From Gammaproteobacteria bacterium (lineage in GTDB: Bacteria > Pseudomonadota > Gammaproteobacteria > Coxiellales > Coxiellaceae): a stretch of 64,000 bases of DNA. This document shows positions 10,021-18,215 of the stretch, piece after piece. Position numbers and translations under genes: made by a program. Each line of letters opens with the position of its first letter. Position 1 is the first letter of the stretch. The DNA lies in the NCBI GenBank assembly GCA_023266215.1, contig JAHFRQ010000008.1:1-64000 (forward strand), written 5' to 3'. The notes under the pieces are model-generated. The model saw only the letters and a program-made list of their open reading frames with translations. It was not told the origin of the DNA and searched no databases.

Positions 10021-11106
10021 ATGTCACACGCTTTTAACTTCAACGCAGGTCCTGGCATGTTGCCAAAAGAAGTCATGCAGCAAGCGCACGCGGAATTTTT
10101 AAATTGGAATAATACCGGTGCGTCCGCAATGGAGTTATCGCATCGCGGTGAGCATTTTTTAGAAGTAGCTGCAGAGTCCGAAAAAGATCTGCGTGAGCTG
10201 TTAAATATTCCCAAAAATTACCATATTTTATTTTTACCCGGAGGCTCGCGCATGCAATTTTCAGCCGTGCCCATGAATCTGGTGGATGGTTTTGATTCTG
10301 CTGCCTATGTTTTAACGGGTATTTGGGGTGAAGGCGCTTCTGACGAAGCAGCGCAATATACGAATGTAAATATTGCAGCAAGTGATAAATCAGCTGGCTA
10401 TATTACGATTCCACCCGAAAACACCTGGAAAGATTATTCTAACGCAGCTTATTTGCATTATGTCGACAACGAAACTGTCAATGGCGTTGAGTTTAATTTT
10501 ATTCCTAATTCCAAAAACATCCCGCTTGTTTGTGATATGTCATCTAATATTTTATCACGGACTTTTGATGTCAATAAATTCGGTTTAATTTATGCGTGTG
10601 CGCAAAAAAATATTAGTATTGCAGGAATTACTATAGTAATCATTCGAGATGATTTACTTAAAAGAAAACCACTCCCAACGACACCTAAAATGGTTCAATA
10701 TGCCGTGCAATTAAAATCAGAATCGATGTATAACACACCGCCGACGTATCCTTGGTATTTAGCGAGCTTAGTGTTTAAATGGCTTAAAAAACACGGCGGC
10801 ATTGATGCGATGGAAAAACGTAATGCAGAAAAAGCGAAGAAAATATATGATTATTTAGATTCGCAAAATTTTTATACCTCAAAAGTCGATAAGCAATATC
10901 GATCACGCATGAATATTGTTTTTAAATTACCCACAGAAGAATTAGATTCAAAATTTGTGTCTGAAGCCGCTAAAAATAATTTAATTGGCTTAAAGGGTCA
11001 CCGCATTGTTGGTGGAATTCGTGCAAGCATTTACAACGCGATGCCGATGGAAGGCGTGGATAAGCTCATTGATTTTATGAAGTCATTTTCACAAACCGTA
11101 GCTTAG
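10021..11106 (+). CDS. serC: Phosphoserine aminotransferase
   Basis: It converts 3-phosphohydroxypyruvate to phosphoserine in serine synthesis, and 3-hydroxy-4-phosphohydroxythreonine phosphate chemistry in pyridoxal phosphate synthesis. The protein is 361 residues, the standard length. Seen: the FNFNAGPGMLP start, ASAMELSHRG near 35-43, the phosphate-loop GGSRMQF (74-80), Trp102 stacking on the cofactor, and the cofactor lysine in YACAQKNISIAG (Lys196). The GAGGG Shine-Dalgarno overlaps the gyrA stop codon, so translation is likely coupled. In many gammaproteobacteria hisC/tyrA/aroA genes follow serC; here cmk follows directly. Confidence 0.97.
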   Translation: MSHAFNFNAGPGMLPKEVMQQAHAEFLNWNNTGASAMELSHRGEHFLEVAAESEKDLRELLNIPKNYHILFLPGGSRMQFSAVPMNLVDGFDSAAYVLTGIWGEGASDEAAQYTNVNIAASDKSAGYITIPPENTWKDYSNAAYLHYVDNETVNGVEFNFIPNSKNIPLVCDMSSNILSRTFDVNKFGLIYACAQKNISIAGITIVIIRDDLLKRKPLPTTPKMVQYAVQLKSESMYNTPPTYPWYLASLVFKWLKKHGGIDAMEKRNAEKAKKIYDYLDSQNFYTSKVDKQYRSRMNIVFKLPTEELDSKFVSEAAKNNLIGLKGHRIVGGIRASIYNAMPMEGVDKLIDFMKSFSQTVA

Positions 11107-11115
11107 GGAAGATCT

Positions 11116-11799
11116 ATGTCAAATTTAGCGCCGGTCATCACGATCGATGGTGTTTCAGGTAGCGGAAAAGGCACTATCGCGCAGTTGCTGGCAAAGCGGC
11201 TTGGTTGGCACTTTTTGGATAGCGGTGCTTTGTATCGTGCTTTTGCTTGGGCTATGTTGAATTCTAAAATTGATCTAGAAAATCATGATGCAGTACAAGC
11301 ACTTGTTCCACATATTCATATCGAAATGCGTATTTCAGAGCGTGGAGAGGTTGCTGAAATTTTTTATGATAATCAAGATATTACAAAAGAAATAAGATCT
11401 GAAGCATGCAGTCAAATGGCCTCAAAGTGTTCTGCCATTCCATTTGTAAGAGAAACATTGCTCAATCAACAAAGATCATTTCGACAACTTCCCGGTTTGG
11501 TGACTGATGGCCGAGATATGGGAACGGTTGTTTTCCCCGATGCCGCGGTTAAATTCTACTTTCAAGCGAGCGCTTCAGTTCGCGCGCTTCGCCGATATAA
11601 TCAGTTGAAACAGGGGGATAAACATGTTAACCTGCGCGACATTGAAATGGAATTGCGTGAGCGTGATGAGCGTGATGCGAATCGGCCGATTTCTCCTTTA
11701 AAGCCGGCAGAGAATGCGATCATGATCAACACTGAACAGGCTTCAATTAACGAAGTGCTGGAAAAAGTATTGATGCACGTAAAGCAATTTATTGCATAA
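11116..11799 (+). CDS. cmk: Cytidylate kinase
   Basis: It phosphorylates CMP and dCMP with ATP. The 227-residue protein has the P-loop GVSGSGKG (12-19), the DSGALYRAFAW stretch that binds nucleotide, TDGRDMGTVVFP (CMP binding), and the RxxxDxxR-type LID region (RERDERDANR). The ATG follows serC after 9 bases with a GGGAAGA-type ribosome-binding site. Placement directly before rpsA is the conserved proteobacterial order. Confidence 0.97.
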   Translation: MSNLAPVITIDGVSGSGKGTIAQLLAKRLGWHFLDSGALYRAFAWAMLNSKIDLENHDAVQALVPHIHIEMRISERGEVAEIFYDNQDITKEIRSEACSQMASKCSAIPFVRETLLNQQRSFRQLPGLVTDGRDMGTVVFPDAAVKFYFQASASVRALRRYNQLKQGDKHVNLRDIEMELRERDERDANRPISPLKPAENAIMINTEQASINEVLEKVLMHVKQFIA

Positions 11800-11805
11800 C
11801 TGGGA

Positions 11806-11872
11806 TTTTAACTATTGCAAAATAGTTAAAATAAAATTAACTAACCAATTTTAATTTTCAATATTAAAATTG
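11806..11872 (+). promoter_or_regulatory. rpsA leader with two AT-rich inverted repeats
   Basis: In the 90-bp cmk-rpsA gap two inverted repeats follow each other. The first has perfect 10-bp arms, TTTTAACTAT (11806-11815) and ATAGTTAAAA (11822-11831), around a 6-base loop. The second has 9-bp arms, CAATTTTAA (11846-11854) and TTAAAATTG (11864-11872). Neither is GC-rich or followed by a clean T-run, so a terminator is unlikely. S1 is known to repress its own translation in E. coli through a structured leader; a similar role here is inference. Confidence 0.45.
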
Positions 11873-11889
11873 TAATTACTGGAAAAATC

Positions 11890-13572
11890 ATGACTGAACA
11901 TCAACAAATCGAAAGTTTTAAAAGTCTTTTTGAACTAAGCTTATTGGATCTGGATTTACACCCAGGCGCATTAATTACCGCAACCGTTGTAGGAATAGAT
12001 AAAGAATTTGTCACTGTGAGTGCCGGATTAAAATCAGACGGCTGCATCCCCATCATCGAATTTAAAAACGAAGAAGTTCACGTCGGCGACACAGTCGAAG
12101 TTGTTTTAGAATCATTGGAAAATGGTTTTGGTGAAACTCGTTTGTCACGCGAAAAAGCAGTGCGTGCAAAAATGTGGGTGGATCTAGAAAAATCTTTTGA
12201 AGCAAAAGAAATCGTTATTGGCACCATTATCGAACGCGTTAAAGGCGGATTCACAGTTGAATTAGGACCCGTTCGTGCATTTTTGCCAGGCTCATTGGTT
12301 GATGTAAAACCCATTCGTGACCCAGGTTATTTAGAAGGCAAATCACTTGAATTTAAAGTGATTAAAATGGATAAGAAGCGCAACAACGTTGTTGTTTCTC
12401 GTCGCGCTGTAATGGAAGCGGAATCACGCGAAGAACGTATGTCACGTATTGAAGAATTGCAAGAAGGTCAAGAAATAGTGGGTATTGTTAAAAATATCAC
12501 TGATTACGGCGCATTTATTGAATTAGGCGGTATCGACGGCTTGCTGCATATTACCGACCTTTCTTGGAAGCGCGTTAAGCACCCAAGCGAAATGCTGACA
12601 GTGGGTAATGAAATCCGCGTGAAAGTATTGAAGTTTGATCGTGATAAACAGCGCGTATCATTAGGCTTGAAGCAATTGGGCGAAGATCCATGGGTGAATG
12701 TAGCGCAACGTTATCCTTCTGGCACACGCATTTCAGGCAAAGTAACCAATATCACTGATTACGGCTGCTTTGTTGAATTGCAAGAAGGCGTAGAAGGCTT
12801 GGTTCACATGTCCGAAATGGATTGGACGAATAAAAATATTCATCCGAATAAAGTAGTTAATCTGGGTGATGAAGTAGAAGTGATGGTGCTAGATATTGAT
12901 GAAAGCCGTCGCAGAATTTCACTCGGCGTTAAACAATGTAAATTAAATCCATGGCAAGAATTTGCAAACACACATCAAGTTGGCGAAAAAGTGAAGGGCG
13001 CTGTTTGCTCTATCACTGATTTCGGCTTGTTTATTGGTCTTGAAGGCAGCATTGATGGCTTAGTGCATTTGTCAGATATTTCATGGACAGAAGCGGGCGA
13101 ACAAGCAGTCAGAAGCTTCCAAAAGGGCGATGAAGTTGAAGCGATTATTTTGGCGATCGATGCAGAGCGTGAGCGCATTTCATTGGGTATCAAGCAAATG
13201 AGCAGCGATCCAATGGAATCTTACATGCAAGGTCTTGATAAAGAAGCAGTCATCAAAGCTAAAGTAAATAGCGTTGCTGCAAAACAAGCTGTGTTGCAAT
13301 TAAAAGACGAGATGACAGGTATTTTACGCATCGCAGATTACAGCTATGATCGTGTCAAAGATCTTCAAGAAGAATTGCAAGTGGGCGAAGAAATTGATGT
13401 GAAAATTGTGAGTTTCGATCGCAAAACACACCAAGTTTTCGTTTCGCATAAAGTGCTAGAAACGCCACCAAAAGGCGATACTGGCTCACGTTCTGTCGGT
13501 GGTACTGAGCCCACTAAAACAACATTGGGTGATTTGTTGAAAGAACAAATGCAATCGAAAGACGGAGAATAG
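11890..13572 (+). CDS. rpsA: 30S ribosomal protein S1
   Basis: S1 binds mRNA and brings it to the 30S subunit. At 560 residues it has the six-S1-domain layout of gammaproteobacteria (E. coli 557). Repeats three to five are easy to see from their recurring cores: [37 protein letters not shown] and [19 protein letters not shown], each followed by WKR/WTN/WTE-type and RISLGVKQ-type segments. The N-terminal 30S-docking helix region ([21 protein letters not shown]) is intact, and repeat six is more divergent. Downstream, ihfB, which usually follows, is absent; a tandem repeat array and pyrF come next. Confidence 0.98.
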   Translation: MTEHQQIESFKSLFELSLLDLDLHPGALITATVVGIDKEFVTVSAGLKSDGCIPIIEFKNEEVHVGDTVEVVLESLENGFGETRLSREKAVRAKMWVDLEKSFEAKEIVIGTIIERVKGGFTVELGPVRAFLPGSLVDVKPIRDPGYLEGKSLEFKVIKMDKKRNNVVVSRRAVMEAESREERMSRIEELQEGQEIVGIVKNITDYGAFIELGGIDGLLHITDLSWKRVKHPSEMLTVGNEIRVKVLKFDRDKQRVSLGLKQLGEDPWVNVAQRYPSGTRISGKVTNITDYGCFVELQEGVEGLVHMSEMDWTNKNIHPNKVVNLGDEVEVMVLDIDESRRRISLGVKQCKLNPWQEFANTHQVGEKVKGAVCSITDFGLFIGLEGSIDGLVHLSDISWTEAGEQAVRSFQKGDEVEAIILAIDAERERISLGIKQMSSDPMESYMQGLDKEAVIKAKVNSVAAKQAVLQLKDEMTGILRIADYSYDRVKDLQEELQVGEEIDVKIVSFDRKTHQVFVSHKVLETPPKGDTGSRSVGGTEPTKTTLGDLLKEQMQSKDGE

Positions 13573-13588
13573 TACAAACATTCCTGAT

Positions 13589-13820
13589 CCCCCCTCCCTT
13601 GTACGCAAGGGAGTAGGTTTGTGAGGGTTTTAAATCAAATGCTCTTAATCCCCTCTCCCTTGTACGCAAGGGAGTGGGTTTGTGAGGGTTTTAAATCAAA
13701 TGCTCTTAATCCCCTCTCCCTTGTACTCAAGGGAGTGGGTTTGTGAGGGTTTTAAATCAAATGCTCTTAATCCCCTCTCCCTTGTACTCAAGGGAGAGGG
13801 TTAGGGTGAGGGTTTTTCAA
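13589..13820 (+). repeat. 61-bp tandem repeat array (3 full units plus a partial fourth)
   Basis: Unit starts fall at 13589, 13650, 13711 and 13772, exactly 61 bp apart. The fourth drifts into the start of pyrF. Each unit has an inverted repeat CTCCCTTG-TACG/T-CAAGGGAG, then GTGAGGGTTTTAAATCAAATG and CTCTTAAT. Units differ by only a few bases (TACG in units 1-2, TACT in 3-4), so the array is young. The palindrome plus AGGGTTAGGGTGAGGG text resembles REP-type elements of proteobacteria. Each unit carries a mock ribosome-binding site and ATG like the real pyrF start. The array fills the whole rpsA-pyrF gap and may also end rpsA transcription. Confidence 0.9.
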
Positions 13821-14516
13821 ATGCACTCAAATTCAAAAATCATCATCGCACTCGACTATTCTGATTTATCTCAAGCGCAACAATTTATTGCTCAATTGAA
13901 TCCCAATGACTGCCATTTAAAAATCGGCAAAAATATGTTTACGCAATTTGGCCCTGACTTTGTGCGTGAGCTCGTTCAAAAAAACTTCTCTGTATTTTTA
14001 GATCTAAAATTTCATGACATTCCTAAAACAGTTTCAGATGCTTGTGTTTCTGCTGCAAAATTAGGTGTGTGGATGCTAGATGTCCATATCGCTGGCGGGC
14101 GAGCGATGTTAACAGCTGCTCGCAAAGCCATTGATGCACTACCCGACAATAAACGTCCTTTGTTAATTGGCATCACTGTGTTAACCAGCTTAGATCAACA
14201 TGATTTAGCAGAATTAAATATTAATCAATCACTCGAACAAACTGTTTTAAATCTTGCATTATTAGCCAAAGACTGTGGTTTAGATGGCGTGGTGTGCTCT
14301 GCAATTGAGGCTAAAATGCTGCGCGAAAAATGCGGCAATGATTTTTTATTGGTAACGCCCGGCATTAGCTTAACATCAGAAAAACAATTTGATCAAAAAC
14401 GTGTTGTAACACCTGAGATTGCGCTTTCCAATGGCGCAGATTATTTAGTGATTGGTCGATCCATTACAAACGCAAAAAATCCGATAGAAATTTTAAAAAA
14501 AATAAATCAAATATAG
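13821..14516 (+). CDS. pyrF: Orotidine 5'-phosphate decarboxylase
   Basis: It makes UMP from OMP, the last step of pyrimidine synthesis. From the ATG at 13821 it is 231 residues, normal for the family. The catalytic DxKxxD motif is FLDLKFHDIPKT (Asp61, Lys63, Asp66), with IIIALDYSD near the N-terminus and LVTPGISL and ADYLVIGRSIT binding the phosphate. GAGGG at 13808-13812 is the Shine-Dalgarno and lies in the last repeat unit. Upstream in-frame starts (ATG at 13761, GTG at 13743) run through repeat DNA and would add an arginine-rich leader (SPLYSRERVRVRV) unlike the family, so the later ATG is preferred. Confidence 0.95.
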   Translation: MHSNSKIIIALDYSDLSQAQQFIAQLNPNDCHLKIGKNMFTQFGPDFVRELVQKNFSVFLDLKFHDIPKTVSDACVSAAKLGVWMLDVHIAGGRAMLTAARKAIDALPDNKRPLLIGITVLTSLDQHDLAELNINQSLEQTVLNLALLAKDCGLDGVVCSAIEAKMLREKCGNDFLLVTPGISLTSEKQFDQKRVVTPEIALSNGADYLVIGRSITNAKNPIEILKKINQI

Positions 14517-14527
14517 CTTTTCATCTC

Positions 14528-14544
14528 AAAAATACGGTATTGCA
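14528..14544 (+). repeat. Dispersed 17-mer AAAAATACGGTATTGCA, copy 1
   Basis: This exact 17-base string also occurs at 18864-18880 (+) and 53180-53196 (-), with 15 bases of it at 28732-28746 (-). Its core AATAC-G-GTATT is a small palindrome. Here it lies 12 bases after the pyrF stop codon. Function is unknown. Confidence 0.75.
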
Positions 14545-14613
14545 CTTTTTATTATTCGTCATATACTTCCATTCGTATTTTAATTTTAATTTTTTAATTT
14601 AGGAGTTTATGAT

Positions 14614-14973
14614 ATGAAAAAAGTTTTATTACTGTCGATCGTGTTGGGATTATTTAGCTGCTGTGCTTCTTTTGCTGATACGCAATTAGATCATCAAAAT
14701 ACGACTATAAAAAAATTACATCACGCATCTGCAAAAACCAAAATCACAACGCCAGTTAATATTAACAAGGCAGATGTGGCGGAGCTTGAGACATTAAAGG
14801 GTTTGGGTGTGAAAAAAGCGCAGGCGATTGTGGATTATCGCAAAGCCAATGGTGATTTCAAGAGTGTTGCGGATTTGGCGCATGTGAAGGGTATTGGTGT
14901 CAAGATGGTAGCGCGTCTAGAGGCGAAAAATCCTAATAGAATATTAGTTAACAGCAGCCAAAAAGTAGGGTAA
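14614..14973 (+). CDS. ComEA-like helix-hairpin-helix protein, secreted
   Basis: The 119-residue protein starts with a Sec signal peptide (MKKVLLLSIVLGLFSCCASFADT) and ends in a tandem helix-hairpin-helix domain (about 45-105): VNINKADVAELETLKGLGVK, then QAIVDYRKANGDFKSVADLA, then VKGIGVKMVARL. This is the ComEA family, periplasmic double-stranded DNA-binding proteins that pull in DNA during natural transformation; Legionella ComEA is of this short type. AGGAG at 14602-14606 is a good ribosome-binding site. It stands alone, with noncoding DNA on both sides. A role in competence is inferred, since short HhH proteins of this type may serve otherwise. Confidence 0.88.
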   Translation: MKKVLLLSIVLGLFSCCASFADTQLDHQNTTIKKLHHASAKTKITTPVNINKADVAELETLKGLGVKKAQAIVDYRKANGDFKSVADLAHVKGIGVKMVARLEAKNPNRILVNSSQKVG

Positions 14974-14983
14974 GCTAGCCTTT

Positions 14984-15086
14984 CTGGACATTGCGTTTTA
15001 CAGGCAAAAAACATTCTAACTGATTGATTTTGATGGCATTCTAAATCAATTCTCCCAGAAAGTCGGCCGTTTACCGCAGTGTCCAG
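14984..15086. repeat. Structured intergenic element with nested inverted repeats
   Basis: In the 191-bp gap after the ComEA-like gene, CTGGACATTGCG (14984-14995) is matched in inverse by CGCAGTGTCCAG (15075-15086) with one mismatch. Inside lie further pairings: ATTGATTT with AAATCAAT near 15025-15050, and CTTTCTGG with CCCAGAAAG just beyond the outer arm. The roughly 100-bp unit could be a small non-autonomous repeat or a structured RNA. No other copy was noticed in this window, and no gene is visible in the gap. Confidence 0.45.
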
Positions 15087-15164
15087 TCTTTATAATCATT
15101 GTTTCCCATCCTGAAGTGAATCGGCTACAATTTCTATCCCTTTGTAAACAAGAGAATTTTTAAA

Positions 15165-16250
15165 TTGGACGGCATCAACTTAATCCCTTTTTTAATGAGC
15201 TGCTTGATTGGTGTTATTACCACAGTGGCTTGTATTGAGTTTTTAAAACCAGTGGCTGAGCACATTGGCTTACTGGATCGTCCTGGCGGTCGAAAAACAC
15301 ATTCGCATCATGTGCCGCTAATTGGCGGCATTGCGATTTTTATCGGTTTTTGTTTCTCATTGCTATGTCTGAATATGTCGCTTCATGATATGCGAGGTTT
15401 ATTAGCGGGTAGCTTTATTTTAGTGCTTATCGGCGTTGTGGATGATTTTCGTGAGCTCACGCCGCGTGTTCGCTTATTGGGGCAAGTATTAGCAGGATTA
15501 ATATTAATTCGCTGGGGGCATTTATCAGTTGATAATCTCGGGAATTTATTTTTCTATGGGCCTATTCATTTGGGTTTGCTGTCAACCATCGCGACGCTTT
15601 TTTTAGTATTAACATTAATTAATGCAATTAACATGATTGATGGACAAGATGGTTTGGCAGGTTTGGTGATTTTAAGCGAAGCATTATTGCTGGCTTTTTG
15701 GAGTGTACAGCTCAATCAATTATTGAGTTTTGATTTATTGATTTTATTGTCAGTCGTGTTGTGTGGGTTTTTAAGCTTTAATATACCATTGCCATGGCGA
15801 CGGCGCGCCAGTGTTTTTATGGGTGATGCAGGCAGCACTTTTTTAGGGTTTGTGATTGCTTGGTTTGCCATTGGTTTATCACAAGTCATGCTGAGTGCTT
15901 CGCATCATCAGACTGGATTTAATCCCATTACTATTTTATGGATTTTAGCCTATCCTTTATTTGATTTGTTAACCGTGGTGATTCACAGACATAGTCGTAA
16001 AAAATCGCCTTTTGCGCCAAGTCGCGATCACTTGCATCATTTATTAATTGAGTCTCGTATTAAGCCAGCATGGGTGACATATCTATTATTTATATTTTCT
16101 CTTTTAATGGGAATTATTGGCATTATTTTGGCGCGCGCGCATATTCACGAAGGCGTGCAGCTTATTATATTTATTTTGCTTTTTATTTTATATTTTTGGT
16201 TTACGCGTATTTTGCATAATAAAAAACCGAGATTACATGCTGTCCGTTAA
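15165..16250 (+). CDS. WecA-like undecaprenyl-phosphate sugar-1-phosphate transferase
   Basis: This polytopic enzyme of the MraY/WecA family (about 11 membrane helices, 361 residues) moves a HexNAc-1-phosphate from UDP-sugar to undecaprenyl phosphate, starting O-antigen or related glycan synthesis. Motifs: VVDDFRELTPRVRLLGQ (Asp93, Asp94), NMIDGQDGLAGL (Asp159), VFMGDAGSTFLGF (Asp221), and the cytoplasmic HRHSRKKSPFAPSRDHLHHL typical of WecA. The start used is TTG at 15165, after AAGAGAA; an in-frame ATG at 15195 is an alternative that would trim the first membrane helix. It overlaps the start of ccmA by 14 bp. GlcNAc as substrate is likely but not provable here. Confidence 0.9.
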   Translation: MDGINLIPFLMSCLIGVITTVACIEFLKPVAEHIGLLDRPGGRKTHSHHVPLIGGIAIFIGFCFSLLCLNMSLHDMRGLLAGSFILVLIGVVDDFRELTPRVRLLGQVLAGLILIRWGHLSVDNLGNLFFYGPIHLGLLSTIATLFLVLTLINAINMIDGQDGLAGLVILSEALLLAFWSVQLNQLLSFDLLILLSVVLCGFLSFNIPLPWRRRASVFMGDAGSTFLGFVIAWFAIGLSQVMLSASHHQTGFNPITILWILAYPLFDLLTVVIHRHSRKKSPFAPSRDHLHHLLIESRIKPAWVTYLLFIFSLLMGIIGIILARAHIHEGVQLIIFILLFILYFWFTRILHNKKPRLHAVR

Positions 16251-16809
16251 TAATATTACTTGCATTCGCGCTGATCGATTATTATTTGAGAACCTTAATC
16301 TTACTTTAAAATCAGGTGATATTATTCAAGTGGTTGGTGAAAATGGCTCAGGAAAATCCAGTTTACTTCGAATTTGTGCGGGGTTATTAAAACCCACGTC
16401 AGGCGAAATTGTCTGTAATCCTTTATCTCTGTTTTATTTTGGGCATAGCTTAGGCATTAAAGCGGATTTCACCGCACGTGAAAATATTCTATATCAATTA
16501 CGTGATATCAATTTTTCAGAAGATAATTTAAAAAATGCTTTATTGAAATGGAATTTAATTTCTGTCGAGAATCAATTATGTCGCCATTTATCGCAAGGTC
16601 AAAAGCAACGCGTGGCTTTAGCGACATTAAGTTTATCCAACGCAAAACTCTGGATTTTGGATGAGCCTTTATCCTCACTTGATATACTGGGCATGAAACA
16701 ATGCGAAAGCTTATTTGAACAACATACCAGCCAAAATGGCAGCATTATTTTTTCAACTCATCGATATATTGAGAATAAAAAATTAACAATAGAAACGCTG
16801 GAGTTGTAA
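16237..16809 (+). CDS. ccmA: Cytochrome c maturation ATP-binding protein CcmA
   Basis: This is the ATPase of the CcmABCD complex, which releases holo-CcmE from CcmC-heme. From the ATG at 16237 it is 190 residues. It has Walker A GENGSGKS (34-41), the ABC signature LSQGQ (118-122), Walker B LWILDEP (138-144) and the switch histidine in STHR (175). FYFGHSLGIKADFTARENI is typical of CcmA rather than of other ABC ATPases. It begins inside the end of the WecA-like gene. Its last 13 codons plus stop (16768-16809) are duplicated exactly at 18824-18865, and an accessory module separates it from ccmB. Confidence 0.93.
   Translation: MLSVNNITCIRADRLLFENLNLTLKSGDIIQVVGENGSGKSSLLRICAGLLKPTSGEIVCNPLSLFYFGHSLGIKADFTARENILYQLRDINFSEDNLKNALLKWNLISVENQLCRHLSQGQKQRVALATLSLSNAKLWILDEPLSSLDILGMKQCESLFEQHTSQNGSIIFSTHRYIENKKLTIETLEL
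16768..16809 (+). repeat. 42-bp direct repeat, copy 1 (3' end of ccmA)
   Basis: This copy encodes the last 13 residues (IENKKLTIETLEL) and stop codon of the functional ccmA. It is identical, base for base, to 18824-18865. Outside the 42 bp the flanks differ at once. Confidence 0.95.
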
Positions 16810-16841
16810 GGTTCTCGCTGTTAAGTTGTGTTTTTCTATTG

Positions 16842-16862
16842 GCCAAAATAATGCTATTATCA
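16842..16862 (+). promoter_or_regulatory. Conserved box with extended -10, upstream of Rpn copy 2
   Basis: A 21-base block starting GCCAAAAT and ending TGCTATTATCA is shared, with a single difference, with 30022-30042 upstream of Rpn copy 3. It contains TGCTATTAT, a good extended -10 promoter. The flanking noncoding DNA does not match, so the block is probably the Rpn promoter carried with the gene. Confidence 0.6.
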
Positions 16863-16890
16863 GCGCTTGTATCATCATTGAGAATAGATC

Positions 16891-17748
16891 ATGTCACTGA
16901 CTAAATTCTTAGACCCCAAAAACGATTTCGCTTTTAAGCGTATCTTTGGCTCTCTAAAAAACAAAGACATTTTAATTCATTTTATCAATGACATGCTTTG
17001 TTTTGCGGGTGATAAAAAAATTACAGAAGTGCAGTTTTTAAAACCCAGTCAAGATCCTGATATTTTATCCAAAAAACAAAGTATCTTAGATGTGCTCTGT
17101 ACTGACCCAATTGGACGTCAGTATATCGTTGAAATGCAAGTGGCCAAAACAGCGGGTTTTGAGCAAAGAGCGCAATACTACGCTGCCAAAGCGTATGCCA
17201 ATCAGCTGAACCAAGGTGATGGCTACCATCAGCTTAAAGAAATTATTTTTGTCGCAATCACCGATTTTATTATGTTTCCCGATAAAAAAAATTATAAATC
17301 AGATCACGTGATTTTAGATAAAATAACTTATGATCATGATTTAAAAGATTTCTCATTTACTTTTTTAGAGTTACCTAAATTTAATAAATCTATTGATCAG
17401 CTTTCTAACATGATTGAGAAGTGGACTTATTTTTTTAAACATGCAGAAGAAACCACAGAATCTGATCTAAAAAAAATAATCGGCACTGATCAAATTATAG
17501 AACGTGCTTATGAAGCCTTGAATCGTTTTTCCTTATCACAAAACGAAATGTTAACCTATGATGCTGAAGAAAAACGAATTCGAGATGAAGCCGCAGCGTT
17601 AGAGCAGGCGTTGAGTGATGCGGAAGTTAAAGGCGAAAATCTTGCCACGCATCGCATTGCGAAAACGATGTTGCAAAAAGGAAAATCTGCAGAAGAAGTC
17701 TCTGAAATGACCGGGCTTCCGGTAGCTGAAATAAAAAAGCTGCTATAA
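16891..17748 (+). CDS. Rpn-family PD-(D/E)XK nuclease (recombination-promoting nuclease)
   Basis: The family (COG5464/TIGR01784, formerly 'transposase_31') contains nucleases that in E. coli (RpnA-E) promote RecA-independent recombination and act as DNA endonucleases. This 285-residue copy begins with the family signature LDPKNDFAFKRIFGS, and its nuclease core is ILDVLC (Asp67) and IVEMQVAK (Glu81, Gln83). A helical region, a short charged linker (SDAEVKGEN) and a C-terminal EVSEMTGLPVAEIKKLL segment follow. It is near identical to the copies at 1-472 and 30072-30938. It lies in the module bracketed by the 42-bp ccmA-end repeats, with an ankyrin-like ORF downstream. Confidence 0.93.
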   Translation: MSLTKFLDPKNDFAFKRIFGSLKNKDILIHFINDMLCFAGDKKITEVQFLKPSQDPDILSKKQSILDVLCTDPIGRQYIVEMQVAKTAGFEQRAQYYAAKAYANQLNQGDGYHQLKEIIFVAITDFIMFPDKKNYKSDHVILDKITYDHDLKDFSFTFLELPKFNKSIDQLSNMIEKWTYFFKHAEETTESDLKKIIGTDQIIERAYEALNRFSLSQNEMLTYDAEEKRIRDEAAALEQALSDAEVKGENLATHRIAKTMLQKGKSAEEVSEMTGLPVAEIKKLL

Positions 17749-17819
17749 AACAAACCGCGTCGCACAAAAGAGCAAATTGTGCCATCGACCAGAAAGATTA
17801 TTATTTTAGGTGAAAAATC

Positions 17820-18215
17820 ATGCGGGAAGAGCAGAAAAGGTTTATGACACTTGCTAAAAAGCGAGAAACGCCTATTCAAAATGTTAATGACCACTATAAT
17901 CACCTTAAAAATATCGATTTAACATATCCTGACGGTAAGGGTCTACCGCTTATTCATTACGCCGCAACAAATAATATTATTGATGTCATTATTTGGTGGG
18001 CGTTACTTGGACTCGATATAAATTTAAAATCATTAAAAAAAATAATGAACCCGATTGATCGAGCGATTGAAAAAGGAAACATTGAAGCTGCTATTTTGTT
18101 CTTGTTATTTGGCGCGAAACTTTTGTCGAGAAAGAGACCAGAGATTAATGAATTTAATGAGCAACTTTTATTGTTGAATGATTCAACTCAAAACTTGTCA
18201 TTCTGCCCTTATTAG
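17820..18215 (+). CDS. Ankyrin-like protein, probably the N-terminal part of a frameshifted gene
   Basis: 131 residues, with no exact family recognised. The part around residues 40-105 looks like two degenerate ankyrin repeats: GKGLPLIHYAATNNIIDVII and DRAIEKGNIEAAILFLLFGA. The C-terminus ends abruptly (NLSFCPY) 38 bp inside the next frame, which continues a similar-style protein to 18813. This suggests one gene broken by a one-base shift near 18178-18215, though two overlapping genes cannot be excluded. Ankyrin proteins in Legionella/Coxiella relatives are often secreted effectors; that role is inference. It sits 71 bp after the Rpn gene inside the duplicated-end module. Confidence 0.55.
   Translation: MREEQKRFMTLAKKRETPIQNVNDHYNHLKNIDLTYPDGKGLPLIHYAATNNIIDVIIWWALLGLDINLKSLKKIMNPIDRAIEKGNIEAAILFLLFGAKLLSRKRPEINEFNEQLLLLNDSTQNLSFCPY

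Noticed and set aside
13589-13820. CRISPR array from regularly spaced repeats
   Set aside because: The 61-bp unit repeats as a whole with no variable spacers, and no cas genes are present.
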